A stretch of DNA of 64,000 nt from a virus, in the IMG/VR virus record IMGVR_UViG_3300027719_000003, positions 1 through 64,000 of that record; one strand, given 5' to 3'. The notes under the pieces were generated by a model. The model was not told the origin of the DNA and did not search any database. It worked only from the letters and a program-made list of their open reading frames with translations. Positions 22,901-32,800 of the stretch are shown one piece after another. Each line of letters opens with the position of its first letter. The first letter of the stretch is position 1. The position numbers and the translations under genes were made by a program.

Positions 22901-23356
22901 ATGATGATAGTAAACTGGGCAAAAAATAACATGAAAGTTATTCCCGCGCACGCACCTACGGCACTTGATCCTAGTGCGAATTCGCGTTTCTGTACGCTGG
23001 CTCCCGGCTATAATGAAATAGCTGATGAGTTGTGGCATGATGCCCGCATGTTTGTTGCCGATGACATAGCCTCCGGCAAGATCGTTGAGGAGTGGGTGAA
23101 GGCCCCCCGGCCCGAGAAGCCAGAAGACCTTCCGCTGATATGGTGTGAGCTTGAGGATGGTCGTGAATCCAAGTCGATTCGTATACCGGCAAAGCTCCTC
23201 GATATAGCTCGCCCCGGTGTAATCAAGCGCGTCGTAGAAGGAACCTTCCATCCGGCTACGCTGGCCAAGTGGGCTGATGAAGAGAGTCGCCCCGATGTAC
23301 AGGCCGCGCTTCAGAAACAGATCAAGGCTGTTGATGCCGGTGAGATTGTAGGATAA
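22901..23356 (+). CDS. hypothetical protein in the head module, 151 aa
   Basis: ATG 22901 follows AAGGAGAAC. The product is charged with a Pro-rich middle (KAPRPEKPEDLPLI) and a helical C-terminus. No family was recognised. Its place between capsid and connector genes suggests a virion or assembly role. Confidence 0.6.
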   Translation: MMIVNWAKNNMKVIPAHAPTALDPSANSRFCTLAPGYNEIADELWHDARMFVADDIASGKIVEEWVKAPRPEKPEDLPLIWCELEDGRESKSIRIPAKLLDIARPGVIKRVVEGTFHPATLAKWADEESRPDVQAALQKQIKAVDAGEIVG

Positions 23357-23369
23357 GTAGGAGAGTGCC

Positions 23370-23735
23370 ATGACACCGGAAGAGTACATCGAGCTAGTCT
23401 GCCCTGCACTGTATACCAGCACAGTAATGTCAGGTTACATTACGATAGCGTCTGGCTTGACCTCTCCCGCGTTTTTTGGCGATCAATGGGGGCTTGCGAC
23501 TGCGTTGCTTGCCTCCCATGAATACTTCCTTAGTATATCGCGTGGTGGTCAAGCTGGAGTTGAAACCTATAAGATGGAGGGGCGTTTGGCGCTGTCTACG
23601 GGCGGTGTGGGCGTTCTTCGTGACCCGCTTGACCTAACCAACTACGGTATGCGATATAAGGCACTAAGGCAAAGTAGGATGGCAGGAGTATCCATTACGG
23701 ACTCCGCTATTGTGCAAGCCTTTTTAGGGGGCTAA
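23370..23735 (+). CDS. head-tail connector (DUF4054-like)
   Basis: The 121-residue product begins MTPEEYIELVCPALYTSTVM and has AFFGDQWGLATALLASHEYF, features I associate with DUF4054 adaptor proteins that sit under the portal. ATG 23370 follows TAGGAGAGTGCC. Size and gene order agree with a first adaptor. Confidence 0.7.
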   Translation: MTPEEYIELVCPALYTSTVMSGYITIASGLTSPAFFGDQWGLATALLASHEYFLSISRGGQAGVETYKMEGRLALSTGGVGVLRDPLDLTNYGMRYKALRQSRMAGVSITDSAIVQAFLGG

Positions 23736-23738
23736 CCT

Positions 23739-24077
23739 ATGGTGTTTAATGAGTTTCAGGAAACACTACAGGTATGGCGACGGATGCCGCCCTCTGGTCT
23801 GTATGATGATGCAGTATGGACATTACATGCGACGATAAGCGGTAGAATAGAGCCAATGTCTGTTAAGGATTCTTTCTTGAACGATCAGACATTGGCGAAT
23901 GCAACGGATATAGCTTTGATCCCCTATGAGTATCGAGATTCAGTACAGACAGGGGATGGTATTATAGATACAGACGGAATACAGCGGAAGATCATCGGAC
24001 AGCCTGAACGGTGGAAGTGGATGATTCCTCATGTTGTGTGTACGCTAGAGCGGGCACAGTGGGATTTGGGGGGCTAA
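23739..24077 (+). CDS. head closure protein
   Basis: The 112-residue product contains TLQVWRRMPPSGLYDDAVWT, ISGRIEPMSVKD and a C-terminal IDTDGIQRKIIGQPERWKW, the pattern of head-tail joining/stopper proteins. It follows the connector by three bases. Function is inferred from pattern and order. Confidence 0.68.
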   Translation: MVFNEFQETLQVWRRMPPSGLYDDAVWTLHATISGRIEPMSVKDSFLNDQTLANATDIALIPYEYRDSVQTGDGIIDTDGIQRKIIGQPERWKWMIPHVVCTLERAQWDLGG

Positions 24078-24078
24078 G

Positions 24079-24681
24079 ATGGCTTCGTACACACATAAGG
24101 TTGGGAGTGCCGTAAAGTTCACTGGTGCTTTGGCTAAGGCGAACTTTGAACGTGAACAGTCTATTGTTATGCTCGGTATGCTTCAGCGGGCGGGTGTAGA
24201 AATTTCGGCGCTCATGCGAAAAGAAACCGAGCCGTATGATTTTGAGAAAACACTATCACAGTCCATTACATGGCGTACTTCCAAAAATAGTGGCAAGATT
24301 TCCAATCCAGAACACATGATAGATGCCCCCTCTGCCAATAATGCAGTGGATGTAGGTAGTCATGCTCCCCATGCGTGGTATCGTGAATATGGTGCTGGTA
24401 CCCATATAAGTAAAGAGGGTTCTGAAGCGTTTCTTGCCAATATGCGTGCGTGGGTACAGGAGAAGATTGGGATAAACCCGGATGGCTCTGATGAAGAGCG
24501 TGGCATATTCTGGGCAATCGTAAAGAGCATACGTAATGGCCCCGATGCACAGAGAAGTGAGCAGGGTAAGAAACCGTTTGTAGCTCCTGTTGAGCCGGAG
24601 ATACCGGGGATTGCTTCTCAGATATCACAAGATGCTCTAACACAGATGTGGGCGAAACTGGAAAGGAAGTACAAGCCATGA
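24079..24681 (+). CDS. HK97 gp10-like neck/tail protein
   Basis: The 200-residue basic protein has RAGVEISALMRKETEPYDF, DVGSHAPHAWYREYGAGTHI and a charged C-terminus. These resemble the HK97 gp10-like tail-completion group. It follows the stopper and overlaps the tail terminator gene by four bases. Confidence 0.65.
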   Translation: MASYTHKVGSAVKFTGALAKANFEREQSIVMLGMLQRAGVEISALMRKETEPYDFEKTLSQSITWRTSKNSGKISNPEHMIDAPSANNAVDVGSHAPHAWYREYGAGTHISKEGSEAFLANMRAWVQEKIGINPDGSDEERGIFWAIVKSIRNGPDAQRSEQGKKPFVAPVEPEIPGIASQISQDALTQMWAKLERKYKP

Positions 24682-25097
24682 TACTACAAGATTTGTACGT
24701 GTACTTCAAAACAGACGCTACACTATCTGGCCTTCTCGGCAGTTCTGATTCGATCTATAGGATACAGGTTCCAACGATAACTGGCACTCCAAAGATGCCG
24801 TGGGTACTGATGGAAGTTACTAGCGGTTCTCGTACGAAAATCTCACAGACGAAAATGGAAGAGATAGCGTACGCGAGGATATCGGTGGATGCTGGCCCTA
24901 CGCAGATAAACAAAGGTCAGCAGATAATAGAACGGTGTCAAGTAATGCTAGAGAATCTTCGGGGGGTAATTACTACGGCTACGGATGTGCATGTAGTGGT
25001 TGGGGCTATACGAGGGTGGGCTGGTTTTAACGAGGCTTATAGGTATCAGTTTGATGCCACAATACGTTTTACAGAGGATTACACTCAACCTAGTTGA
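24678..25097 (+). CDS. tail terminator protein
   Basis: ATG 24678 overlaps the previous stop (ATGA). The 139-residue product (MILQDLYVYFKTDATLSGLL, then VLMEVTSGSRTKISQTKMEE and YRYQFDATIRFTED) has the fold pattern and position of proteins that cap tail-tube polymerisation. Inferred from order, immediately before the tube gene. Confidence 0.68.
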   Translation: MILQDLYVYFKTDATLSGLLGSSDSIYRIQVPTITGTPKMPWVLMEVTSGSRTKISQTKMEEIAYARISVDAGPTQINKGQQIIERCQVMLENLRGVITTATDVHVVVGAIRGWAGFNEAYRYQFDATIRFTEDYTQPS

Positions 25098-25113
25098 GTA
25101 ACAGGAGGACTAT

Positions 25114-25767
25114 ATGGCCGAAAGCGCTTTGAACCGTCTCATTGGGGCGGACGCATCTCTTTACAAGATGACGTTCGGTACCCCCCTAGCCACTGGTACA
25201 ATGACAAGTGGTTCGTGGTACATGATCGCATCAATTTCTGGAACTGCTACGTTCCCGTCTGGATATGTAGTTGGTGATCTATTCTTGGGTAAGGGTCAGA
25301 CACTTAATGCTGGCAATACCGCTTCGCTTGCTACTTCAACGATAGTGTCTGACTGTAGCTCATTCTCGATGGAATTCTCTCGTGATGAGATTGATGTCAC
25401 GGTTCTCGCCGATGACATCAAGAAGTATCGTCCCGGTAAGACTGACCTTTCCGGCACGGTTGAGGGTATCAACTTCATTTCTGAAATGAATAAGGATGGC
25501 TCGATTCTTAGTCGCTTTATGAAGTCTGTTTCTGCTACCGCCGATAACACTTCTACGCTTCGTGAGGTGGATGCTTCAGCGCTGTATGGTCAGTTCTTCA
25601 TTCAGGACAACACGACTGCCTCTGGTGAGACAAGCGCTTTCCTGTTCGGCCAGATTGAGCTTTATGGCTACAACCTTGGTGCGTCGGTTGGCGATGCACA
25701 GTCGTGGTCTTCAAATGTTCGATTCATAAACAACGACCCTGTGATGTATTTCAAGGCTAACAGCTAA
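25114..25767 (+). CDS. major tail tube protein
   Basis: The 217-residue Ser/Thr/Gly-rich beta protein lies just before the frameshifted chaperones, the standard place for the tube subunit. Motifs include TMTSGSWYMIASISG, FSRDEIDVTVLADDIKKY and LSGTVEGINFIS. ATG 25114 follows AACAGGAGGAC. Confidence 0.78.
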   Translation: MAESALNRLIGADASLYKMTFGTPLATGTMTSGSWYMIASISGTATFPSGYVVGDLFLGKGQTLNAGNTASLATSTIVSDCSSFSMEFSRDEIDVTVLADDIKKYRPGKTDLSGTVEGINFISEMNKDGSILSRFMKSVSATADNTSTLREVDASALYGQFFIQDNTTASGETSAFLFGQIELYGYNLGASVGDAQSWSSNVRFINNDPVMYFKANS

Positions 25768-25801
25768 CAACCTTTCATATCCATAAGGAGGATATACCCC
25801 T

Positions 25802-26176
25802 ATGATTATTTCAGTTTCAACCAAGCGTGAGTTTACCCCCGAATTCAACGGTAACCGTAAACTTCCTGCCAATGAGCAGATGAAAATTACTCACCGTGCC
25901 CCCACCGTAGCCATCAAGGAAAAGCTCTTCCCGAGGAAGTTCGAGTTCGATGGCAAGGGTGAGGTTTCTGGTTCTTTTGAGGTTGACCGCAAGAAGATCA
26001 TCGGCGAGCTTACCATCGATCTCATCAATATCGAATATGAGAGTGATGATGAGAAGAAAAAGGTTACTACGGTCACGCAGTTGTTTGGTGCGCCGGTAGA
26101 GTTTGATCCTCTTATTGAGGAATTGTACAACTACTACAACAGCATACTGAACGCAAGGCCGAATGAAAAAAACTAA
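25802..26176 (+). CDS. tail assembly chaperone, short form (G-like)
   Basis: The 124-residue product is made when no frameshift occurs and ends with ...NEKN and TAA at 26174. It begins MIISVSTKREFTPEFNGNRK. In lambda-like phages the G protein binds tape measure during tail assembly. ATG 25802 follows AAGGAGGATATA. The end carries a -1 slip site. Confidence 0.85.
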   Translation: MIISVSTKREFTPEFNGNRKLPANEQMKITHRAPTVAIKEKLFPRKFEFDGKGEVSGSFEVDRKKIIGELTIDLINIEYESDDEKKKVTTVTQLFGAPVEFDPLIEELYNYYNSILNARPNEKN

Positions 26177-26535
26177 GAATAGCCTACCGTCTCTTCCACG
26201 ACGGTAGGCACAAGGACGTGTACCGCAAAGAGAAGGGACACGTCCTTGTTCTAGCTAAAGAGATCAACGGTGAAGATGTCCTTGTGACTCGTGATGAGGT
26301 GCAAGGATATGTAGCCGATAAAGAGTTCCTGTACTTCCTCTCCATCTACCAATATACGAAGCTGTGGGGGATGCCTAACGGCAATGGATGGGCGAATGAG
26401 CCTACGGATGTATTGGACGGACTGACGGCATTGGAACTGGAAGCCAAGTCTATAGAACATGAACAGATGGAGAAAAGCAGGAACAAGGGTGGGGCTAGTG
26501 GAAAGTCGCTAAACACTCGGTCACAGCAGATTTAG
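25802..26535 (+). CDS. tail assembly chaperone, -1 frameshift product (GT-like)
   Basis: A -1 slip at 26167-26173 joins the first 124 codons to 120 further residues read from 26173 (LRIAYRLFHDGRHKDVYRKE and on to the stop at 26535), giving 244 residues. The downstream frame has no convincing start of its own at the natural join. This is the G/GT arrangement conserved in long-tailed phages; the GT form recruits the tube protein to the tape measure. Confidence 0.85.
26167..26209 (+). promoter_or_regulatory. -1 programmed ribosomal frameshift signal
   Basis: The heptamer A-AAA-AAC (26167-26173) is in the correct phase and stands directly before the zero-frame stop. Eight bases later begins a perfect ten-bp hairpin: GCCTACCGTC (26182-26191) with GACGGTAGGC (26200-26209). 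Confidence 0.92.
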
Positions 26536-26542
26536 GAGGCCC

Positions 26543-29500
26543 ATGATGGCGGCTGGTGCAGTTTATACACGACTTTACATTGAGGGCAATGAGTATTTTA
26601 TGACCCTCAAGAAAGCACAAGCTCAGACGCAAGAATGGGCTAAAGATACTACCAAGAATGTTAATACTGTCGGGCGGGATTTTGCCAATCTCGCCCGTTC
26701 TGTTATAGGGATCACGGCATCGTTTCAGGCAGTAAAAAAAGTAGTATCGGAAGGTATTGATTTTAATAAGTTTGTTTCGGAGCAAACCGCCGCCTTTGCT
26801 GTGATGATGAAGTCTACCGATGATGCCAGAGCAAAGATGGCAGAATTGTATAAGTTTGCTGTTGAGAGTCCGCTGACGTTCAAGGAAACGGTTAGTGCCT
26901 CGAAGCAGTTATTGGCGTATGGATTTTCTGCCGAGAGTCTAGTAAATAATATGGAAATGCTGGGAACAGTGGCGAAGGCTACTGGACATTCCCTTGATGA
27001 TATATCGTATGTCTATGGTACCTTGAAGACACAGGGTAGAGCGTATAGCCGCGACCTTATGCAGTTCGCTATGCGTGGTATACCCATTTATGATGAACTA
27101 GCCAATGTTATGGGAACTACAACGCAAGCAATAAAGAAATTGACTGAACAAGGCGCTGTTGGTTTTGAGGAAGTAGAAAAGGCGTTCAAGAACATGACCG
27201 GTGAAGGTGGGCGCTTCGCTGGTATGATGGACGCATACATGAAGACCCTAAGTGGCCAGTTGAGTATGTTTGGTGATATTGCCCAACAGAGTGCAGGAAA
27301 GATAGCATCTGGCACAACCACGGCACTCACAGAAGGTATTGGGGGTGTCATGGACGCCCTGAAGGATTCTAGTGGAGCATTTACCAATCTAGGTACAGAC
27401 TTGGGTATGGTCGCTTCTGCCATGTTAAGTGTGGTCGAGGCGGCAATCAGACTGACCCCCGCCATTGTATTGATTGTAAAGACACTTATAGTTGGTAAGA
27501 TGCTTCAGATGATAACAACATTGCCGAAGCTAGTATTGGCTGGAAGTGCCGCGTTAAAAGCAATGACGATAAGCATTATGAGTGTCAATGCCGCGTTTAG
27601 CACATTAGGAACTGGTGCTGTGTGGTCTCTGAAGCTAATAGGCGGTCAACTTGCTGTACTAGGTACGGAACTTTTAGCACTTATGGCCAATCCTGCATTC
27701 CTAGCTATTGCTGGACTAGCGGCTGGTCTAGCAGTCACGGCTACCGCTATGGCACGCGCTAAGGCCGCTGATGTATCATTACGAGAGACCAATCCTAGAG
27801 AAGCACTCCGGCAAAATGTTATAGGAAATATGCAGGGGTCGTTTGCGGCGGATGCAACTGGAGCTACATCCAGCATTCAATATACCACTACACAGGTAAG
27901 AGATGCCGCTAAAGAATTTGATCTTAGCTTATCCGACACCGTAAAAATTCTGCGTGATCTTGGTGTGGTGACGAATGGAACATATACCGAGATACAGAAC
28001 GCAATCACCAAGGGTGAGGATAAGTTACTTCAGACCGCCTCTCGTGCTATGAAGTCTCGATGGGAGATTGAGGCGCAATGGTACGCTACTTTTGCTGGTA
28101 AAAGTGCGGCAGATTATACGAACCCCACTGAAAAAATATCCAAAGGTGTTCTGGCCGCAAACGATTACATCTCTACATTTGAGGCTGATCGTCAGGCGAT
28201 GAAGGATGCCCTTGGATACGTTTTTAACAACGATGATCTTACTGATACCCTGACAAAAGAAATGACTGCTCTTAAAGAAAAACTCATTGAGGGCGCGTCT
28301 GTGCTGAATTATGATGATACACAGTTTGATGATATCCTTCGTGCTAGAATCAAGGCAATAGAGAAACTTATAGCTGATGGTGCAGAAAAAGCAAAGACTA
28401 TAGAGCATGACCTTTGGTTTACAAGAGAATGGCAAGCCAAGGCTTCTATTGATAAATTGGATGACCTAGACTTGGAACGAGATAAAGCACAGGCTACCGC
28501 TATTCAGAAAATGCAGAAAAAGGAAATAACAGAAAAAGAGTATGCTGATGCTTCTTTGGCAATAAATGAGTGGTATTACAACGAACGGCAAGCAATGGAG
28601 AAAGAGCGACTGGAAAAATTGTATACTACATTGAAAGATGGTAATTCAGAAATGTTTTCTTTATACCGTCAATGGGCCGCACAAGATTTTTCGGCAGGAG
28701 ATTATGGGTCTGGCTTGAATAATTCTATTATGGCTGGGTTTGAAGGCACTACCATAGGCAAGTTTATCACTTCTACCGACAAAGCCGCACAAGCTCTAAT
28801 CAATTTGGGTGAAGCGGCGGCAAAGGCCGCAGATGATTTTGTAAGCCAATTACTTGATAAAATAGAAGGCATAAACATCTCACAGTCTATAGATAATATA
28901 ACTACAGGAATAGCGGACTTCGTAAATAATATATTTGGCTGGGGGGATGATGCCGCTGATAGTGTAGAAAATCTTCAAGATGCAATTTCCAATTTAGAGG
29001 ATTTGCTTGGTAGGTTACAGGATGAATTTGATGCCCTGATTGCCAGAGCAGAAGAATTGATAGGTATACAGGTTGACTCCATGCAAGCTCTGTACGAAGT
29101 TGGAGCCATGTCGGGTAGCCAGTACGAAACCGCTGTCAATGATTTGTGGGCACAAAATGCAGAAGAATTAAAGGCGGCGTATGAGTTGGCGGGGCAGACT
29201 TATCCCGAAGACTATGCTACTGAAGGCACGTTGACGGATGTATACGCCGCACTTGAAGCAGTGGCATACAAACTTGGGGTGACACAAACACAATTAACTA
29301 CAACACAGGCACAGTTGGATACCGCCCAAGGAGATACTTCGGGGCTATCTGATGCGGCGTCCGGGGCATTAGCTGGAGCCGGAATTGGAGCTGGAATCGG
29401 CTCAATCATCCCCGGTATTGGTACAATAATCGGTGGCGCGGTAGGAGCTGGTGTTGGTGCCATTGGTGGTTTTGTGGGCGATCTCTTTGGTTGGTGGGAT

Positions 29501-29755
29501 GTTGGATCAACTAACATCCCCAAAGATCAAATGGGTACGGTACACAAGGGTGAGGCCATCATACCGCAGACCTTTGCAGAAGGTATCCGCTCTGGAGAGA
29601 TGGTGCTGTCAGGCAATGATGGGGCTGGAAACAGTGGAAATCCAGTATATGTTTCTGTCAATGTTAGCGGAAATGTGCTCGCTGAAAAAGATTTGGCCAC
29701 CTCGGTTGCACAGGCGATATATACTCAGCGTAAGCGTGGATTGCTTACAGTTTAG
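26543..29755 (+). CDS. tape measure protein
   Basis: At 1070 residues it is among the longest products and follows the chaperones directly. Residues 60-270 resemble the TP901-type tape-measure core (VEGIDFNKF-like start, ESPLTFKETVSASKQLLAYG, RGIPIYDELANVMG). Hydrophobic segments lie near 300-405, a long coiled coil at 580-900, and a Gly/Ala-rich segment near 940-970. Using about 0.15 nm per residue, the tail would be roughly 160 nm. ATG 26543 follows TTTAGGAGGCC. Confidence 0.92.
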   Translation: MMAAGAVYTRLYIEGNEYFMTLKKAQAQTQEWAKDTTKNVNTVGRDFANLARSVIGITASFQAVKKVVSEGIDFNKFVSEQTAAFAVMMKSTDDARAKMAELYKFAVESPLTFKETVSASKQLLAYGFSAESLVNNMEMLGTVAKATGHSLDDISYVYGTLKTQGRAYSRDLMQFAMRGIPIYDELANVMGTTTQAIKKLTEQGAVGFEEVEKAFKNMTGEGGRFAGMMDAYMKTLSGQLSMFGDIAQQSAGKIASGTTTALTEGIGGVMDALKDSSGAFTNLGTDLGMVASAMLSVVEAAIRLTPAIVLIVKTLIVGKMLQMITTLPKLVLAGSAALKAMTISIMSVNAAFSTLGTGAVWSLKLIGGQLAVLGTELLALMANPAFLAIAGLAAGLAVTATAMARAKAADVSLRETNPREALRQNVIGNMQGSFAADATGATSSIQYTTTQVRDAAKEFDLSLSDTVKILRDLGVVTNGTYTEIQNAITKGEDKLLQTASRAMKSRWEIEAQWYATFAGKSAADYTNPTEKISKGVLAANDYISTFEADRQAMKDALGYVFNNDDLTDTLTKEMTALKEKLIEGASVLNYDDTQFDDILRARIKAIEKLIADGAEKAKTIEHDLWFTREWQAKASIDKLDDLDLERDKAQATAIQKMQKKEITEKEYADASLAINEWYYNERQAMEKERLEKLYTTLKDGNSEMFSLYRQWAAQDFSAGDYGSGLNNSIMAGFEGTTIGKFITSTDKAAQALINLGEAAAKAADDFVSQLLDKIEGINISQSIDNITTGIADFVNNIFGWGDDAADSVENLQDAISNLEDLLGRLQDEFDALIARAEELIGIQVDSMQALYEVGAMSGSQYETAVNDLWAQNAEELKAAYELAGQTYPEDYATEGTLTDVYAALEAVAYKLGVTQTQLTTTQAQLDTAQGDTSGLSDAASGALAGAGIGAGIGSIIPGIGTIIGGAVGAGVGAIGGFVGDLFGWWDVGSTNIPKDQMGTVHKGEAIIPQTFAEGIRSGEMVLSGNDGAGNSGNPVYVSVNVSGNVLAEKDLATSVAQAIYTQRKRGLLTV

Positions 29756-29762
29756 GTTGACG

Positions 29763-29789
29763 GCATGGGAAATGAATTCCCATGCTTTT
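29763..29789 (+). terminator. rho-independent terminator
   Basis: GCATGGGAA (29763-29771) pairs with TTCCCATGC (29777-29785), nine base pairs, followed by TTTT. It lies between the tape measure and the tail-tip gene. Confidence 0.78.
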
Positions 29790-29825
29790 ATTGAGTGGGT
29801 GTGCCACCATTAAGAGGGGGATATA

Positions 29826-32800
29826 GTGCTGTATAGACGAGTTTTCTTTGACTTCCAAACTGGAGATAGTTTTGAGGAGGTCACGAGTTTAGTCAAGTTT
29901 GACGATTTCACCTTTTCTATTAGAGCTGGTTCGGATACTTTTCACTATTCTCAAAATGTAGCTAATATCTCCCTTGTGTATGATGCGGCCATATATACAA
30001 AGATTATGGGTGCCACTAATGATATTATAGTAAAAATTATCGATACCGATGAAACGGCCAGTGATCCCATAGTATACACCCCACTTTTTCAAGGGCACAT
30101 TGCCCCCTCCAAGTCACATTCATATGACGGCATTATAGATAATGTTATTCTGAATCTTGAAGCATTGGATGACGGCGACTACTTAGATAAAGAAATAGGC
30201 GATATATGCTATAGGCATTATACTGTAATGAATCCAGCAAGTCCAGAGACATCTATAGTTCATCAGCTTGCATATATTGCTGGCTTCACTGTGGGACAGA
30301 TAGACGGTAGTGTTACTATTCCCGTAGAACTGAATGCATATTCTCCCCCTTCCACTTCTGATACAATAAAAGATTTATTGGATACCGTGTTATTTGAGTA
30401 TGGGTATGTTCTACACTTTAACGAGCTGGGACAGATATCCCCAACTTTGTGGATGCATACAGATGCCGTTGATGCATTGACATTCAATGAAGACAATGTT
30501 CTTGATGGTTCCTTTGATATTGCCGATGGCCTAAAGGAATATGACGGTGCAGAGATAACCTATTATGAACTAGGAGAAGGCATCACCACATCAGGCCAGA
30601 CTGATATCCTTCTCTATAGGGACGGCGATTTGCCATATGCCAGTGATGGCTCGTTCTTGGGGTACGCTGTTCTTAGCGGATACACTTATCCGCCTCTTAC
30701 TAATGTCATAGATGAGACTACAGGCAACCCAACTCTAGTTTACCAAAAATACGAAGATACCGCCATCAAATATTGGACGAATAAAGCTATCACTGAAAGG
30801 CTTGATTACAATTATAAGGCGTTTACCTCTGATTTTTCCAGTATTGTGGCTACGTCCGGTTGGTATCTTGATTACAGTGCTGATGCTGGAGTTGAACTTA
30901 TAACGTCAGAGTTTGAGAACACACAGGCCCGTATAGTATTTTCTGGTCTAAACAACGACGCGAACTTGCTGTACTACTGCAATGTGTATGGAAAGATTCT
31001 GTATAAAACATCAGAAAGAGTTTGTGCAGTAACGACTATTTCAGGTTCGGAAGATTTGGATAAATACGTCAGTACCTTTATTTTTGAGAAAGAACATGCT
31101 GATATATTGTGTAAATTTTTGGCCCTTCAACATTCTACAAACAACCTCAATATAGATTTAGAGTCAGAACAATTGGTAGAAGTGGGGGAACTGGTTTACG
31201 TCATAACAGGAGACGGCACCAATGAGCTATGTTATGTAGCTGAACGAAAGTATACGGAAAAAACGAAACTCTATACTTATTCGTTGCGGTCATATATGTA
31301 TGGTGATGAAGTCACACTTCCAGCCTTGACCAGTCAATCAGTGACATCTCCATCCAGAATTAACGGTGTTACATCCAGCTCTACACCAGACGCAAAAGAG
31401 ATGATGGGTGGTGCTTTGTTTGTATCCACCACAAATATAGTTCGTAATCGTTTGGAAGAACTCACCCCTTCTGGTATAAGTATGTATGCTAGGTATGCCT
31501 ATGATGGAACCGATTATCTTGGAAGATTCACAGTAGAACTGTCACATGATGGCGTGACATATCAAGACCCGGTGTACACTTCCGCCTCTGATGAAACCAG
31601 TTATGTGTATGCTGTGCCAACAACCATGATTGTTACAGCTTCGTCTTATTATGTTGCGTCTGTCCGAATAAGATTGTATCCAACTGGTGGGGTGGGGGTA
31701 TATAAGCAACAGGCACTGTGTGCTGTTACCGCTGATCCATCAATAGCTCCCATGTATCTTGGAATTGGTATACTATCTGCATTGGGGACTATGGAATATG
31801 AAGCGGCGGATGTCAATGAAACTGGTGATATAACTGTAATTGGTGCTTTTGATCAAGTATACGTCGGCGATACTGTTGTCAATTACTCCGCTACTGGTGG
31901 GGTTGCTACACTAGGTATGTTCAAGTGGAATGGTTCAGCATGGGTCAAGACAACATCAATAAAGGATTTGACTCCTGCAATGAATGATCTATTTGGACTA
32001 TCAGTTGCGGGGATATCCATTGCTGATGCTACAGTTTTGTCTCTGCTTATAGCCAAGCAGATACTTGCTGAGAACGTCGATGTGACCGGCCAGCTCACGG
32101 TACAGGCCGGTGGAAGGATGCGATATGAAACAGGCGCGGGCGTTCAGAAACGCTGTGTGCAACTCGCAGATGAAAAGATCGATTGGCTTGATACTCCTGA
32201 TACTACTCCTGCATCAGCTGAGCAGTTGCGATTTAGATTCGGCAGGCTTGGGGTAAGTGGTGCCGTCCTCGCTGACGGCGAATTCTATACTAATTGCGAT
32301 CAAGGTCTTTCTGCTGAGACAATCATCAAAACGTCTACCGGCTACTCGCCTGCGTATCGATTCGACGCCGCTGGCGATTTGTGGATAGGATACGGCATTT
32401 ATGAAAAAAAATACAGCGCGGGAGCATGGGGGACTGAGGTTTCGACAGCGTCCGATGTTTCAGGATACAAATCTGGCTTTATAACTTTACAAAACGGAGA
32501 CGGGTTATTGGTGTATATAGATTATACAGCCTCAAGCCTCAAGCAATGCTTAAAAATTGGCGGCATATGGGGGACGCCGACCACCATCCGCTCCGTTTCT
32601 TTTTCATCTCATGTTGCGGCAGTTCAAGAAAATAACGGGGCTATACGTGTAGTATATCAAGAAATCCCATCATTAAAAATATTTGAGATAGTAAACACGG
32701 GGAGCGGGTTTGGCACTCCTGTGGAAATTGTAGCAAGCGCCAGCCTGTGCGCCCCTGCCTACTTACTGGCGACAGACGGAACGCTCAGGCTTGCGTACTC

